Origin: Cellulomonas hominis | GTDB lineage: Bacteria > Actinomycetota > Actinomycetes > Actinomycetales > Cellulomonadaceae | Assembly (NCBI RefSeq): GCF_014201095.1 | Contig: NZ_JACHDN010000001.1 | Location: forward strand, 1,116,001-1,180,000 | DNA: 64,000 nucleotides | Reading direction: 5' to 3' | Shown here: positions 28,644 to 37,476 of the stretch, one piece after another | Layout of the letters: each line of letters starts with the position of its first letter | Numbering within the stretch: position 1 is the stretch's first letter | Translations under genes and position numbers: made by a program | The notes under the pieces: generated by a model | The model's database searches: none | The model's input: the letters and a program-made list of their open reading frames with translations, nothing else | Told to the model about the DNA's origin: nothing

Positions 28644-29606
28644 ATGCTCGCTGCGTACGTGGACCGGTTCGCGCCCGACGACCCGCTGGCCGGCCTCGTG
28701 GTCGGCGAGCGCCCCGCGCCGGAGCCGCGCGAGCACTGGACGACCGTCGACGTCCGCGCCGCCGCGCTCAACCAGCACGACCTCTGGTCGCTCCGCGGCG
28801 TCGGCCTGCGGGCCGAGCAGCTGCCGATGATCCTCGGCACCGACGCGGCCGGCGTCGCCCCGGACGGCCGCGAGGTCGTCGTGCACGCCGTGGTCGGCGG
28901 GGCGTCCGGGCACGGCGTCGGCCCCGACGAGCCGCGGTCGCTGCTCTCCGAGCGCTACCCCGGCACGCTGGCCGAGCAGGTGGCCGTGCCCACCTGGAAC
29001 CTCGTCGCGAAGCCCGCCGAGCTGTCCTTCGTCGAGGCCGCGTGCGTCCCGACCGCCTGGCTCACCGCGTACCGGATGCTGTTCGGGACCGGCGGCGCCC
29101 AGCCGGGCCAGCGCGTGCTGGTCCAGGGGGCGGGCGGCGGCGTCGCCACCGCGGCGATCCGGCTGGCATCCGCCGCGGGGCTCGAGGTGTGGGCCACCAG
29201 CCGCGACGAGGGCCGCCGGGCCCGGGCGCTGGACCTGGGGGCCGCCGGCGCGGTGGCCCCGGGCGAGCGGCTGCCGGCGCGCGCGGACCTCGTGATCGAG
29301 ACCGTCGGGGCCGCGACGTGGTCGCACTCGGTCCGCTCCGTGCGGCCCGGCGGGACGATCGTCGTCGCGGGCGCGACCACCGGCGACCCCGCCGCGATGG
29401 AGGTCCAGCGGCTGTTCTTCCTGGAGATCGCGGTGCGCGGCGCGACCATGGGCAGCCGGCAGGACCTGGAGCAGCTGCTCGCCTTCCTGGCCCGCACGGG
29501 CGTGCGGCCGGTGGTCGACTCGACCGTCCCGCTGGCCCGGGTCGGGGACGGCCTGGCACGCTTGGCGCGCGGCGACCAGTTCGGGAAGGTCGTCGCCGAG
29601 GTCTAG
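28644..29606 (+). CDS. MDR-family NADPH:quinone reductase-like oxidoreductase
   Basis: 320-aa zinc-free medium-chain dehydrogenase/reductase. The N-terminal GroES-like domain has VRAAALNQHDLWSLRGVG and LGTDAAGVA. The nucleotide-binding domain has the motif VLVQGAGGGVATAAIRLASAAGLEVWATSRDE near residues 155-185, and late GGTIVVAGATTGDPAAMEVQRLFFLEIAVRGATMGS and GRLARGDQFGKVV-like ends. No structural-zinc cysteines are present. TAGGTT at 28632-28637 lies 6 bases before the ATG, suggesting a leaderless message. Substrate unknown. Confidence 0.88.
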   Translation: MLAAYVDRFAPDDPLAGLVVGERPAPEPREHWTTVDVRAAALNQHDLWSLRGVGLRAEQLPMILGTDAAGVAPDGREVVVHAVVGGASGHGVGPDEPRSLLSERYPGTLAEQVAVPTWNLVAKPAELSFVEAACVPTAWLTAYRMLFGTGGAQPGQRVLVQGAGGGVATAAIRLASAAGLEVWATSRDEGRRARALDLGAAGAVAPGERLPARADLVIETVGAATWSHSVRSVRPGGTIVVAGATTGDPAAMEVQRLFFLEIAVRGATMGSRQDLEQLLAFLARTGVRPVVDSTVPLARVGDGLARLARGDQFGKVVAEV

Positions 29607-29617
29607 GGGGGAGCACG

Positions 29618-30586
29618 ATGGCCGGCCGCTGGCAGCCCGACGTCCTGGGCGAGGACTACCGGGTCCGGACCATCGACCTGGCCCCGGACGACGAGGGCGA
29701 GGTCGTCGCGAGCCTCGTCCGGTACGCCCCGCCGACCCCGGAGCCCCTGCGGCCGTCCCGGGCCGTGCTCTACCTGCACGGCTGGTCCGACTACTTCTTC
29801 CAGACCGGTCTCGCCGAGTTCTGGCACGCGCAGGGGGCCGCGTTCTACGCCCTCGACCTGCGGAAGTACGGCCGCAGCCTGCGCCCGCACCAGACGCCGG
29901 GCTACGTCGACGACCTGCGGACGTACGACGAGGAGATCGAGGCCGCGCTCGACCAGATCCACCGCGACCTCGGGCGCTTCGCCCGCGTGATGATCATGGG
30001 CCACTCGACGGGCGGCCTGGTCAGCGTGCTGTGGGCGAACCGGCACCCCGGGCGCGTCCACGGGCTGGTGCTGAACTCGCCGTGGCTGGAGCTGCAGGGC
30101 GCCGCGGTGGTCCGGCACGTCAGCGCCCCCGCGATCGCCCGGCTCGCCCGGCTGCAGCCGAAGGCGCCGCTGCCGAACATCGACCCCGGCTACTACGGGC
30201 GCACGCTGCGGGCCGCGGACGGCGGCGAGTGGACGTACGAGGACGCGTGGCGGCCGGTGCCGTCCTTCCCCGTGCGGGCCGGGTGGCTGGCCGCGATCCT
30301 CGCCGGGCACGCCGAGGTCGCGCGCGGCCTGCACATCCCGGTGCCCGTGCTCATGCTCGCGTCGGCGCGGACGCTCATCAGCCCGCGGTGGAGCGAGGAC
30401 ATGCGGGCCGCCGACGTCGTGCTGGACGTCGAGCTGCTCGCGCGCCGGGCCGTCCAGCTCGGGCCCGTGGTGTCCGTGGTGCGGATCGCGGGCGGGCTGC
30501 ACGACCTCACGCTGTCGCCCGCGCCGGTGCGCGCGCGGCTCTACGCGGAGATCAGCCGGTGGACCGCGGCCTACGGGTGGGCGTGA
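29618..30586 (+). CDS. Alpha/beta hydrolase (lysophospholipase-like)
   Basis: 322 aa. The nucleophile elbow is GHSTGG in RVMIMGHSTGGLVSVLW; the oxyanion region is AVLYLHGWSDYFFQTGLAEFW; FYALDLRKYGRSLRPHQTPGYV is typical of the monoacylglycerol lipase-like clade. The His of the triad is probably in IAGGLHDLTLS near residue 298, and the Asp upstream near VVLDVELL. The ATG follows GGGGGGAG closely, 11 bases after the oxidoreductase stop, so the two are likely co-transcribed. No signal peptide. The substrate is not predictable beyond an ester or acyl lipid. Confidence 0.88.
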   Translation: MAGRWQPDVLGEDYRVRTIDLAPDDEGEVVASLVRYAPPTPEPLRPSRAVLYLHGWSDYFFQTGLAEFWHAQGAAFYALDLRKYGRSLRPHQTPGYVDDLRTYDEEIEAALDQIHRDLGRFARVMIMGHSTGGLVSVLWANRHPGRVHGLVLNSPWLELQGAAVVRHVSAPAIARLARLQPKAPLPNIDPGYYGRTLRAADGGEWTYEDAWRPVPSFPVRAGWLAAILAGHAEVARGLHIPVPVLMLASARTLISPRWSEDMRAADVVLDVELLARRAVQLGPVVSVVRIAGGLHDLTLSPAPVRARLYAEISRWTAAYGWA

Positions 30587-30589
30587 CGC

Positions 30590-31735
30590 TCAGCGGCTGA
30601 CGCCGACCGCCTCGCCGAGCGTCGGACCGTCCTCGCCGAACCGCCAGACCCGCCAGCCGTCGGCCGGGGTCTCCAGGTCCGCCGCGGCCGTCGCCGCCGC
30701 GTCGGGGTCGGCGTGCAGGCTGCCGTCCTCGAGCTCGAGCAGCCCGTCGGCGCGCAGCGTGGCGACCAGCCGCTGCCCGCGGCGGACGCGGTGCCAGACC
30801 AGCTGGGCCGACGCCCGGTCCGCGGCGGCGAGGGCGGCGAGCTCCGGGAGCGGGCGGCCGGACGGGGCGGCGGCGCGGCGGGCGGTCGCCGGCGCCGGGG
30901 CGGGCGCCGGGCCGTCCGGGGTGATCGGGGGCAGGAGGGTGGTCTCGTCCGTGCGGGGCGTCGGGGCGGCGTCCGCGGGGGCGGGCGCGGCGTGCCGGTG
31001 ACCGCCGGCCGGGGCGGCCGGCGGGGCCTCGGGCGCGGGCGCCTCGGCCTCGGGTGCCTCGGCCTCGGGCGCGGGCTCCGGCGCCGGCACCACCGGCGTC
31101 GGGTCCGTCACCGCCCCGCGCGGCGTGACCCGCACCGCGCCGGTCCGCGGCCCGGGCTCGACGGCCCGCCGCTCCCCCGCGGTGCTCGTGCGCAGCGGCG
31201 AGACGTCCACGTACCGTCGCCCGCCCGGGCCCTGGGTCACCCCGAGCCGCAGCACCTCGACGCGCAGCCCGCCCGTCACGAACTCGACGGCGTCGAGCAG
31301 CCCCTCGGCCACGTCGGCGCACACGACGACCAGGCGGACGCCCTCGGCGCCCGCGGTGCGGGTCTGCAGGATCGGGGCGCGGTCACGGAACACCGCGAGG
31401 TCGGCCTCGAACGACTCCGCACCGCCGCTGTACATCCGGGCCAGGTCGGCGTGCGACAGCCGCGCGGCGCCGCCCGCGTGCCGCAGCGCCCGCACCAGGC
31501 CGGCCTCGTCGAGCAGCTGCACGACCTCGACCACGACCGGCCGCGCCGCGGCGTCCAGCGCGAGCAGGTGCGGGCCGCCCGGGCCGCCCTGCCGCACGGG
31601 GAGCACCTGCTCCCCCAGCAGGGCCGTGACGTGGTCGGAGACCAGGCTCGCGGAGTCGGCGTCGAAGGTGTCGGCCCGGGGCCGCATCGGCTGGACGAGG
31701 GTCCCCTGGCCGCCGTCGAGCTCGAAGATCGCCAT
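30590..31735 (-). CDS. RAMA-domain (modified-DNA reader) protein with degenerate nuclease-like N-terminus
   Basis: 381 aa, three parts. Residues about 15-185 resemble the PD-(D/E)XK fold of DUF91/NucS-type nucleases: a hydrophobic strand HLLALDAAARPVVVEVVQ with Asp and ExV where nucleases have D...ExK, followed by a helix VRALRHAGGAARLS. The catalytic Lys is replaced by Val. Residues about 190-310 are a Pro/Ala/Glu-rich linker. The C-terminal 70 residues (RRGQRLVATLRADGLLELED, ADPDAAATAAADLETPADGW) fit a RAMA domain, predicted to sense DNA or modified bases. ATG start with GGGAG upstream. The fold calls are from pattern, not from a search. Confidence 0.65.
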   Translation of the reverse strand: MAIFELDGGQGTLVQPMRPRADTFDADSASLVSDHVTALLGEQVLPVRQGGPGGPHLLALDAAARPVVVEVVQLLDEAGLVRALRHAGGAARLSHADLARMYSGGAESFEADLAVFRDRAPILQTRTAGAEGVRLVVVCADVAEGLLDAVEFVTGGLRVEVLRLGVTQGPGGRRYVDVSPLRTSTAGERRAVEPGPRTGAVRVTPRGAVTDPTPVVPAPEPAPEAEAPEAEAPAPEAPPAAPAGGHRHAAPAPADAAPTPRTDETTLLPPITPDGPAPAPAPATARRAAAPSGRPLPELAALAAADRASAQLVWHRVRRGQRLVATLRADGLLELEDGSLHADPDAAATAAADLETPADGWRVWRFGEDGPTLGEAVGVSR

Positions 31736-31935
31736 CAGTACGCTGCTCCCTCTCCTGCGCGTCCGCCACCGCCGCCGTCCCCGGCGCGGCCTCCGGTGCC
31801 CGGACACCGGCGCCCGCGGGCGTGCTCCACCGCGGGCAGTCTGTCACCCCCGGGCCGTCGTCCGGCCCGGCTCGCACCCATCTGCACGACATGTCCACGC
31901 GGTCGCGGCACCGGCGGCGCCGCCGTCCCGCGCGG

Positions 31936-32229
31936 TCACGACCCGAGCCGCGCCTCCAGCCGTTCGACCTTGCCCGTGAGCTCCCCGGTGTGACCTGGCC
32001 GGATGTCGGCCTTGAGCACCAGGCTCACCCGCCCGGCGTGCCGGCCCACCGCCTCGGCGGCGCGGCGCACCACGTCCAGGCACTCGTCCCACTCGCCCTC
32101 GATGGTGGTGAACATCGCATCGGTGCGGTGCGGCAGACCCGAGTCGCGCACCACGCGCACGGCGTCCGCCACGGCCTCGGTCACGGACTCCCCCGCACCG
32201 AGCGGGGACACGGAGAAGGCCACGAGCAT
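31936..32229 (-). CDS. Thiamine-binding-type protein (MTH1187/YkoF-like)
   Basis: 97 aa, single-domain ferredoxin-like fold protein of the MTH1187 family. The sequence begins [32 protein letters not shown] and continues [26 protein letters not shown], both typical. Homologues bind thiamine or related ligands, but the cellular role is unclear. The ATG at 32229 is preferred to a GTG nine bases upstream because CAGGGT lies 7 bases before it, as for a leaderless message, and because family members begin MLVAF. The 200-base gap 31736-31935 upstream of the RAMA gene shows no other feature. Confidence 0.85.
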   Translation of the reverse strand: MLVAFSVSPLGAGESVTEAVADAVRVVRDSGLPHRTDAMFTTIEGEWDECLDVVRRAAEAVGRHAGRVSLVLKADIRPGHTGELTGKVERLEARLGS

Positions 32230-32331
32230 GACACCCACCCTGGCGCAGGGCTCGGCCCCCGTCCACCCCTGCGGGCGGATCGGTGCCCCGGTTCCCTCGT
32301 CCGAGCCACGGCCCGGCCGGGGCCGGGGACG

Positions 32332-32367
32332 CCGCAGGCCCGGCCCCCGAGGGGACCGGGCCTGCGG
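32332..32367 (-). terminator. Terminator after rplA
   Basis: CCGCAGGCCCGG (32332-32343) pairs with CCGGGCCTGCGG (32356-32367), with a 12-base loop. It lies 20 bases after the rplA stop and probably ends the rplK-rplA transcript. No T-tract. Confidence 0.6.
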
Positions 32368-32386
32368 ACGCGTGAGGGGACGGGGC

Positions 32387-33106
32387 TCAGGCCGCGTCGT
32401 CCTCCGAGGTGAGGTTCCGGGTCTTGTTCTGGTCCAGCGGGATCCCGGGGCCGTTGGTGGTCGAGATGGTCGCCTTGGTGATGTAGCGGCCCTTCGACGC
32501 GGACGGCTTCAGACGCAGGATCTCCTCCAGCGCCGCGGCGTAGTTCTCCACCAGCGCGGTGTCGGAGAACGACGTCTTGCCGATGATGAAGTGCAGGTTC
32601 GCGTGCTTGTCGACACGGAACTCGATCTTGCCGCCCTTGATGTCGGCGACGGCCTTCGCGACGTCCATGGTCACGGTGCCGGTCTTCGGGTTCGGCATGA
32701 GGCCGCGCGGGCCGAGCACCTTGCCGAGACGGCCGACCTTGCCCATGAGGTCCGGGGTGGCGACCGCGGAGTCGAAGTCGGTGTACCCGGCCGCGACCTT
32801 CTCGATCAGCTCGTCGCCGCCGACCTCGTCCGCACCGGCGGCGCGGGCCTGCTCGGCACGCTCGCCGTTCGCGAAGACGATGACGCGGGCGGTCTTGCCC
32901 GTGCCGTGCGGCAGGTTGACGGTGCCGCGCACCATCTGGTCGGCCTTGCGGGGGTCGACGCCGAGCCGGAACGCGACCTCGACGGTCGCGTCGTAGGACG
33001 TGGTCGACGTCGCCTGGGCCAGGCGGACCGCCTGGAGCGGCGCGTAGACGGTGCCGTCCTCGATCTTCTCGGCGGCGGCGCGGTACGCCTTGCTGTGCTT
33101 CGCCAT
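32387..33106 (-). CDS. rplA: 50S ribosomal protein L1
   Basis: Binds 23S rRNA at the L1 stalk and, in many bacteria, represses its own operon. 239 aa, standard length. It starts [15 protein letters not shown] and contains [30 protein letters not shown], the signature [24 protein letters not shown] and the C-terminal [20 protein letters not shown]. It lies 100 bases downstream of rplK, the usual pairing. A minus-strand hairpin follows. Confidence 0.98.
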   Translation of the reverse strand: MAKHSKAYRAAAEKIEDGTVYAPLQAVRLAQATSTTSYDATVEVAFRLGVDPRKADQMVRGTVNLPHGTGKTARVIVFANGERAEQARAAGADEVGGDELIEKVAAGYTDFDSAVATPDLMGKVGRLGKVLGPRGLMPNPKTGTVTMDVAKAVADIKGGKIEFRVDKHANLHFIIGKTSFSDTALVENYAAALEEILRLKPSASKGRYITKATISTTNGPGIPLDQNKTRNLTSEDDAA

Positions 33107-33206
33107 CTGCTCTCTCTCCTTCAGCAGTCGTGGTCGTCGGGCCGCACAGGGCCCTGCCACTGGTGCCCGCCCCGGCGGGTGCCGGGGCGGGGTGGGTCGG
33201 TGAGGG

Positions 33207-33638
33207 TCAGCCCTCGACCTTGATGCCCATGGAACGGGCGGTGCCGGCGATGATCTTCTCGGCGGCGGCCAGGTCGTTGGCGTTGAGGTCCTCGAGCTTC
33301 GTCTGCGCGATCTCGCGGACCTGGTCCGCGCTCAGCGTCGCGACCTTGACGGTGTGCGGCGTGGGCGAGCCCTTCGCGACACCCGCGGCCTTCTTGATGA
33401 GCTCGGCGGCCGGCGGCGTCTTCGTGATGAAGGTGAACGAGCGGTCCTCGTACACCGTGATCTCGACGGGGATGACGTTGCCGCGCTGCGACTCGGTCGC
33501 CGCGTTGTACGCCTTGCAGAACTCCATGATGTTGACGCCGTGCTGACCGAGCGCGGGGCCGATCGGCGGGGCGGGCGTGGCCGCACCGGCGTTGATCTGG
33601 AGCTTGATGAGGCCGGAGACCTTCTTCTTCGGGGGCAT
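33207..33638 (-). CDS. rplK: 50S ribosomal protein L11
   Basis: Part of the GTPase-associated centre; binding site region of thiopeptide antibiotics. 143 aa, canonical length. Key segments are [42 protein letters not shown] and the C-terminal rRNA-binding part with [23 protein letters not shown] and [10 protein letters not shown]. It lies between nusG and rplA, as in most bacteria. Confidence 0.98.
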   Translation of the reverse strand: MPPKKKVSGLIKLQINAGAATPAPPIGPALGQHGVNIMEFCKAYNAATESQRGNVIPVEITVYEDRSFTFITKTPPAAELIKKAAGVAKGSPTPHTVKVATLSADQVREIAQTKLEDLNANDLAAAEKIIAGTARSMGIKVEG

Positions 33639-33725
33639 GAGCCACCCTTTCTTCTGTCGTGGGCCGACGCCGTGGGCGATGACCCGGTTGCAGTGCCGTC
33701 CAGCGCGCCCGGGGGCGCGCGCCGG

Positions 33726-34529
33726 TCAGATCTTGGCGACCTGGCTGAAGGACAGCTCGACCGGGGTCTCCCGGCCGAAGATGGACACGAGGACCTTGAG
33801 CTTCTGGTTCTCGGGGCTGATCTCGGAGATCGTCGCCGGCAGCGTGTCGAACGGGCCGTCGGTGACGGTCACGGACTCGCCGACCGTGAAGTCGACCTCG
33901 ATCGCGGCGGCGGCCTTCTGCGCCGGGGCGGCGGCCGGGGCCTTCGCCTCGACCGCGGGGGCCAGCATGGAGAACACCTCGTCGAGGGTCAGCGGGACCG
34001 GCTGGTGGGTGTGGCCCACGAAGCCCGTGACGCCCGGCGTGTGCCGGACGGCGCCCCACGACTCGTCGGTGAGGTCCATGCGCACGAGGACGTAGCCGGG
34101 GATCCGCACGCGGCGCACGACCTTGCGCTGCGCGTTCTTGATCTCGACGACCTCCTCCATCGGGACCTCCACCTGGAAGATGAAGTCCTCCATGTTGAGG
34201 CTCTGGGTGCGGTTCTCGAGGTTGGCCTTCACCCGGTTCTCGTAGCCGGCGTACGAGTGGATGACGTACCAGTCGCCGGGCTGCGAGCGGAGCTGCGCCT
34301 TGAACGCCGCGACCGGGTCCTCGTCGACGTCGACCTCGGGCTCGACGTCACCGTCGTCCTCGGCCTCGTCCTCGACGTCGGTCCCGTCCTCGGCCTGCGC
34401 CTCGTCCGTCACGTCGGCGGGCTCGTCGGAACCCGCCGCGGGGGCCTCGACCGCCTCGACCGACGCGAGGGCGTCGTCGAGCTCGGTCTCGGCCGCACCC
34501 AGACCGGGCTCCTGCGATTCCTGCGACAC
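33726..34529 (-). CDS. nusG: Transcription termination/antitermination factor NusG
   Basis: Binds RNA polymerase and couples transcription with Rho or ribosomes. 267 aa. Residues 1-85 are an acidic extension rich in Glu, Asp and Ala, common in actinobacteria. The NGN domain follows ([47 protein letters not shown]). The C-terminal KOW domain is [21 protein letters not shown] with [19 protein letters not shown] strands. An Ala/Pro stretch at about 185-205 separates NGN from KOW. It lies between secE and rplK, the classical order. Confidence 0.97.
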   Translation of the reverse strand: MSQESQEPGLGAAETELDDALASVEAVEAPAAGSDEPADVTDEAQAEDGTDVEDEAEDDGDVEPEVDVDEDPVAAFKAQLRSQPGDWYVIHSYAGYENRVKANLENRTQSLNMEDFIFQVEVPMEEVVEIKNAQRKVVRRVRIPGYVLVRMDLTDESWGAVRHTPGVTGFVGHTHQPVPLTLDEVFSMLAPAVEAKAPAAAPAQKAAAAIEVDFTVGESVTVTDGPFDTLPATISEISPENQKLKVLVSIFGRETPVELSFSQVAKI

Positions 34530-34599
34530 GTGCGAACCTGCTTTCTGCTGCGAGGGGTGGTGCTGAGGTGGCGTGCGCCCTGCCCCGGGCGCCGGAGGC

Positions 34600-34884
34600 T
34601 CAGCCCCCGAAGACCCAGAAGGTGAGCTTCCCGATGCCCAGGTCGACGAGCGTCACGAACGCCATCACGACGGCCACGAAGACCAGGACGACGCTGGTGT
34701 AGGTGACGAGCTCGGACCGGGTCGGCCGGACGACCTTCTTCAGCTCGGCGACGACCTGGCGGACGAACAGCGCGATCCGGGCGAACAGGCCGCGGCGCTT
34801 CTCCGGGCGGGCGGCCTTGCCGCCACCGGTCCGCTGGGCGGGCTCGCCCGCGTCGGACGCCGCCACGGGTGCCGAGTCGCTCAC
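34600..34884 (-). CDS. secE: Preprotein translocase subunit SecE
   Basis: Essential clamp of the SecYEG channel. 94 aa: a disordered N-terminus of about 35 residues, an amphipathic helix ([26 protein letters not shown]) and one transmembrane segment ([25 protein letters not shown]) at about 57-82. The motif [12 protein letters not shown] is the family signature. It lies directly downstream of tRNA-Trp and upstream of nusG. Confidence 0.96.
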   Translation of the reverse strand: MSDSAPVAASDAGEPAQRTGGGKAARPEKRRGLFARIALFVRQVVAELKKVVRPTRSELVTYTSVVLVFVAVVMAFVTLVDLGIGKLTFWVFGG

Positions 34885-34979
34885 CTGTTCGTTCCCCTAC
34901 GTGTCGCGACGCCGGCCGTCGCCGGACGCCTGATGTCGTCCACCGGCCCGCTGGGGTCGGCGGTCCGTGACCACAAACG

Positions 34980-35052
34980 CAGGGCAGGCGAGACTCGAAC
35001 TCGCAACCGCCGGTTTTGGAGACCGGTGCGCTACCAATTGCGCCACTACCCT
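34980..35052 (-). tRNA. tRNA-Trp (CCA anticodon)
   Basis: The minus strand reads AGGGTAGTGGCGC..., with the anticodon stem-loop CCGGTCTCCAAAACCGG (anticodon CCA), the T-loop GTTCGAGTC and the 3' acceptor strand CTGCCCT before a G discriminator. The 7-base acceptor stem pairs fully. 3' CCA is not encoded. Placement just upstream of secE is conserved in actinobacteria. A TTGACG at 35118-35113 could be part of its promoter, but no good -10 is seen. Confidence 0.95.
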
Positions 35053-35250
35053 TCGGGGCTGCTCCTCCGTCGTGACGATCCCGCCCTGGAGGGCATGGCT
35101 CATCATGGCGGACGTCAACCACCGGTGGACCACTGTACGCGACGGTCGCCCCCGGGTCGAACCGCGCCCCGCGACCCCGGGGCGGACGGCGCGGCCGGGT
35201 CGTGAGACGCCCCCGCGTCCACGCGCGCGAGGTCTGCGAGGATGGGCGCC

Positions 35251-36489
35251 GTGAGCGCGCCCGCCCCCGCCGACCAGCCCGCCCCGACCGCCCGTCGCCG
35301 CGTCTCCGCGCGCGTCGGGGGCATCGCCGAGTCCGCGACGCTCGCGGTCGACGCGAAGGCCAAGGCGCTCAAGGCGGCCGGCCGCCCGGTCATCGGCTTC
35401 GGCGCCGGCGAGCCCGACTTCCCGACGCCGGACTACATCGTCGAGGCCGCCGTCGCCGCCGCCCGGGACGCCGCGAACCACCGCTACTCCCCCGCCGGCG
35501 GCCTGCCGGTCCTCAAGGAGGCGATCGCGGCCAAGACGCTGCGCGACTCCGGCTACGAGGTCTCCCCCGGCGACGTGCTCGTCACGAACGGCGGCAAGCA
35601 GGCGGTCTACCAGGCCTTCGCCACGCTGCTCGACCCGGGCGACGAGGTGCTGCTCCCCGGGCCGTACTGGACGACCTACCCGGAGGCGATCCGGCTCGCG
35701 GGCGGCGTCCCGGTCGAGGTCATCGCGGGCGTCGACCAGGGCTACAAGGTCACAGTCGAGCAGCTCGAGGCCGCGCGGACGCCGCGGACCAAGGTGCTGC
35801 TGTTCTGCTCGCCGTCGAACCCGACCGGCGCGGTGTACACCCCGGAGCAGACCGCCGAGGTCGGCCGCTGGGCGCTGGAGCACGGCATCTGGGTCGTCAC
35901 CGACGAGATCTACGAGCACCTCACCTACGACGGCGCGGTCGCCACCCCGGTGCTGCGGGCCGTGCCGGAGCTCGCGGACACCACCGTCGTGCTCAACGGC
36001 GTCGCCAAGACCTACGCGATGACCGGCTGGCGGGTGGGCTGGATGGTCGGGCCGGCGGACGTCGTCAAGGCCGCCACGAACCTGCAGTCGCACCTGACCT
36101 CGAACGTCGCGAACGTCTCGCAGCGCGCGGCGGTCGCGGCGCTCACCGGGGACCTGTCGGCCGTCGCGGCGATGCGCGAGGCCTTCGACCGCCGGCGGCG
36201 CACCATGGTCGCGATGCTCGGCGAGATCGACGGTGTCGTGATCCCGGCGCCGGAGGGCGCGTTCTACGCGTACCCGTCGGTGCACGGGCTGCTCGGGCGC
36301 ACGGTCCGCGGCGTCACGCCGACGACGTCGGCCGAGCTCGCCGCGCTGCTGCTCGACCAGGCCGAGGTCGCGGTCGTCCCGGGCGAGGCGTTCGGCCCGT
36401 CGGGCTACCTGCGGCTGTCGTACGCGCTGGGCGACGCGGACCTCGCCGAGGGCGTGGGGCGCATCCAGGCGCTGCTCGCGGAGGGCTGA
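35251..36489 (+). CDS. PLP-dependent class I aminotransferase (aspartate aminotransferase-type)
   Basis: Transfers amino groups between amino acids and 2-oxoacids, most likely aspartate/2-oxoglutarate by its close fit to the AspB/AspC-I-gamma group. About 412 aa. Motifs are [58 protein letters not shown], the PLP-lysine segment [16 protein letters not shown] and LRLSYAL near the end. The GTG at 35251 is chosen because GAGGAT lies 7 bases upstream, like other leaderless starts here; the ATG at 35242 is the alternative. Substrate is inferred. Confidence 0.92.
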   Translation: MSAPAPADQPAPTARRRVSARVGGIAESATLAVDAKAKALKAAGRPVIGFGAGEPDFPTPDYIVEAAVAAARDAANHRYSPAGGLPVLKEAIAAKTLRDSGYEVSPGDVLVTNGGKQAVYQAFATLLDPGDEVLLPGPYWTTYPEAIRLAGGVPVEVIAGVDQGYKVTVEQLEAARTPRTKVLLFCSPSNPTGAVYTPEQTAEVGRWALEHGIWVVTDEIYEHLTYDGAVATPVLRAVPELADTTVVLNGVAKTYAMTGWRVGWMVGPADVVKAATNLQSHLTSNVANVSQRAAVAALTGDLSAVAAMREAFDRRRRTMVAMLGEIDGVVIPAPEGAFYAYPSVHGLLGRTVRGVTPTTSAELAALLLDQAEVAVVPGEAFGPSGYLRLSYALGDADLAEGVGRIQALLAEG

Positions 36490-36494
36490 CCTGC

Positions 36495-36516
36495 GCGTCC
36501 ACCGATCGGTGGACGC
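36495..36516. promoter_or_regulatory. Perfect 22-bp palindrome upstream of the ABC exporter
   Basis: GCGTCCACCGA followed at once by its mirror TCGGTGGACGC, with no loop. It is 45 bases upstream of the CACGCT hexamer before the ABC ATPase gene. A loop-free palindrome suits a dimeric repressor better than a terminator. No regulator gene of the TetR, MarR or GntR type is adjacent. Confidence 0.45.
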
Positions 36517-36573
36517 CGGGTCCCGCCCCCCGGTCGTCGCGGCGGGGCGGCCCCGCGCGGCACGCTCGATGCC

Positions 36574-37476
36574 ATGGACGACAACGACCTCGCGGTCCGG
36601 GTGACCGGGCTGCAGAAGCGGTACGGCGCCAAGCGCGCCGTCGACGGGCTGGACCTCACGGTCGCCCGCGGGGAGATCGTCGCGGTCCTCGGCCCGAACG
36701 GCGCCGGGAAGACCACGACGGTGGAGATCCTCGAGGGCTACCGGCGGCGGGACGGCGGGGACGTCCGCGTGCTCGGGCAGGACCCGCAGACGGCGGGCCG
36801 CGACTGGCGCGCCCGGATCGGCATCGTGCTGCAGAGCAGCAACGACCTGGCCGAGGCGACGGTCTCCGAGCTGGTGCACCACTTCGCCCGGTACTACCCG
36901 GACCCGCGGGACCCGGAGGAGGTCATCGACGCCGTCGGGCTGCGTGAGAAGGTCCGCACCCGCACGCGGCAGCTCTCCGGGGGCCAGCGGCGGCGGCTGG
37001 ACGTCGCGCTCGGCATCGTCGGGCGGCCCGAGCTGCTGTTCCTCGACGAGCCGACCACGGGCTTCGACCCCGAGGCCCGGCACGCGTTCTGGGACCTCAT
37101 CGCGGGGCTGCGGGACGGCGGCACGACCATCGTGCTCACCACGCACTACCTGGAGGAGGCCGAGCACCTGGCCGACCGGGTGGCCGTCGTCCGCGCGGGC
37201 CACGTCGTCGCGGTCGACACCCCGGCCGACCTCGGCGGGCGGTCCGCCCGGCGCGCGGTCGTGCAGTGGACCGAGGGCGGCGAGGTCCGCCGCGAGCAGA
37301 CCGACGCCCCGACGGCGGTGGTCGCGGCGCTCGGCGCCCGGCTCGGCGGCGAGGTCCCCGGCCTGCAGGTCGTCCGGCCGACGCTCGAGGACGTGTACCT
37401 CGGGCTGATCGCCGACGACGAGGACACCACCCCGGCGGGCGAGCCCGCCCTGGCGACGACGGAGGCCGCGCGATGA
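36574..37476 (+). CDS. ABC transporter ATP-binding protein (drug/lipid export type)
   Basis: 300 aa. Walker A GPNGAGKTT lies near residues 40-48, the signature is LSGGQRRRLDVALG, Walker B is LLFLDEPTTGFDPEA, followed by the H-loop in LTTHYLEEAEHLADR. A C-terminal extension of about 80 residues is typical of DrrA/CcmA-type exporters. The downstream permease overlaps by 4 bases (ATGA). ATPase, permease, histidine kinase and response regulator follow in order, so export is probably controlled by the two-component system. The ATG has no strong ribosome site and may be leaderless. Confidence 0.93.
   Translation: MDDNDLAVRVTGLQKRYGAKRAVDGLDLTVARGEIVAVLGPNGAGKTTTVEILEGYRRRDGGDVRVLGQDPQTAGRDWRARIGIVLQSSNDLAEATVSELVHHFARYYPDPRDPEEVIDAVGLREKVRTRTRQLSGGQRRRLDVALGIVGRPELLFLDEPTTGFDPEARHAFWDLIAGLRDGGTTIVLTTHYLEEAEHLADRVAVVRAGHVVAVDTPADLGGRSARRAVVQWTEGGEVRREQTDAPTAVVAALGARLGGEVPGLQVVRPTLEDVYLGLIADDEDTTPAGEPALATTEAAR

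Noticed and set aside
33107..33206. L1 autoregulatory RNA site in the rplK-rplA region
   Set aside because: No convincing mimic of the 23S L1-binding structure could be recognised by eye.
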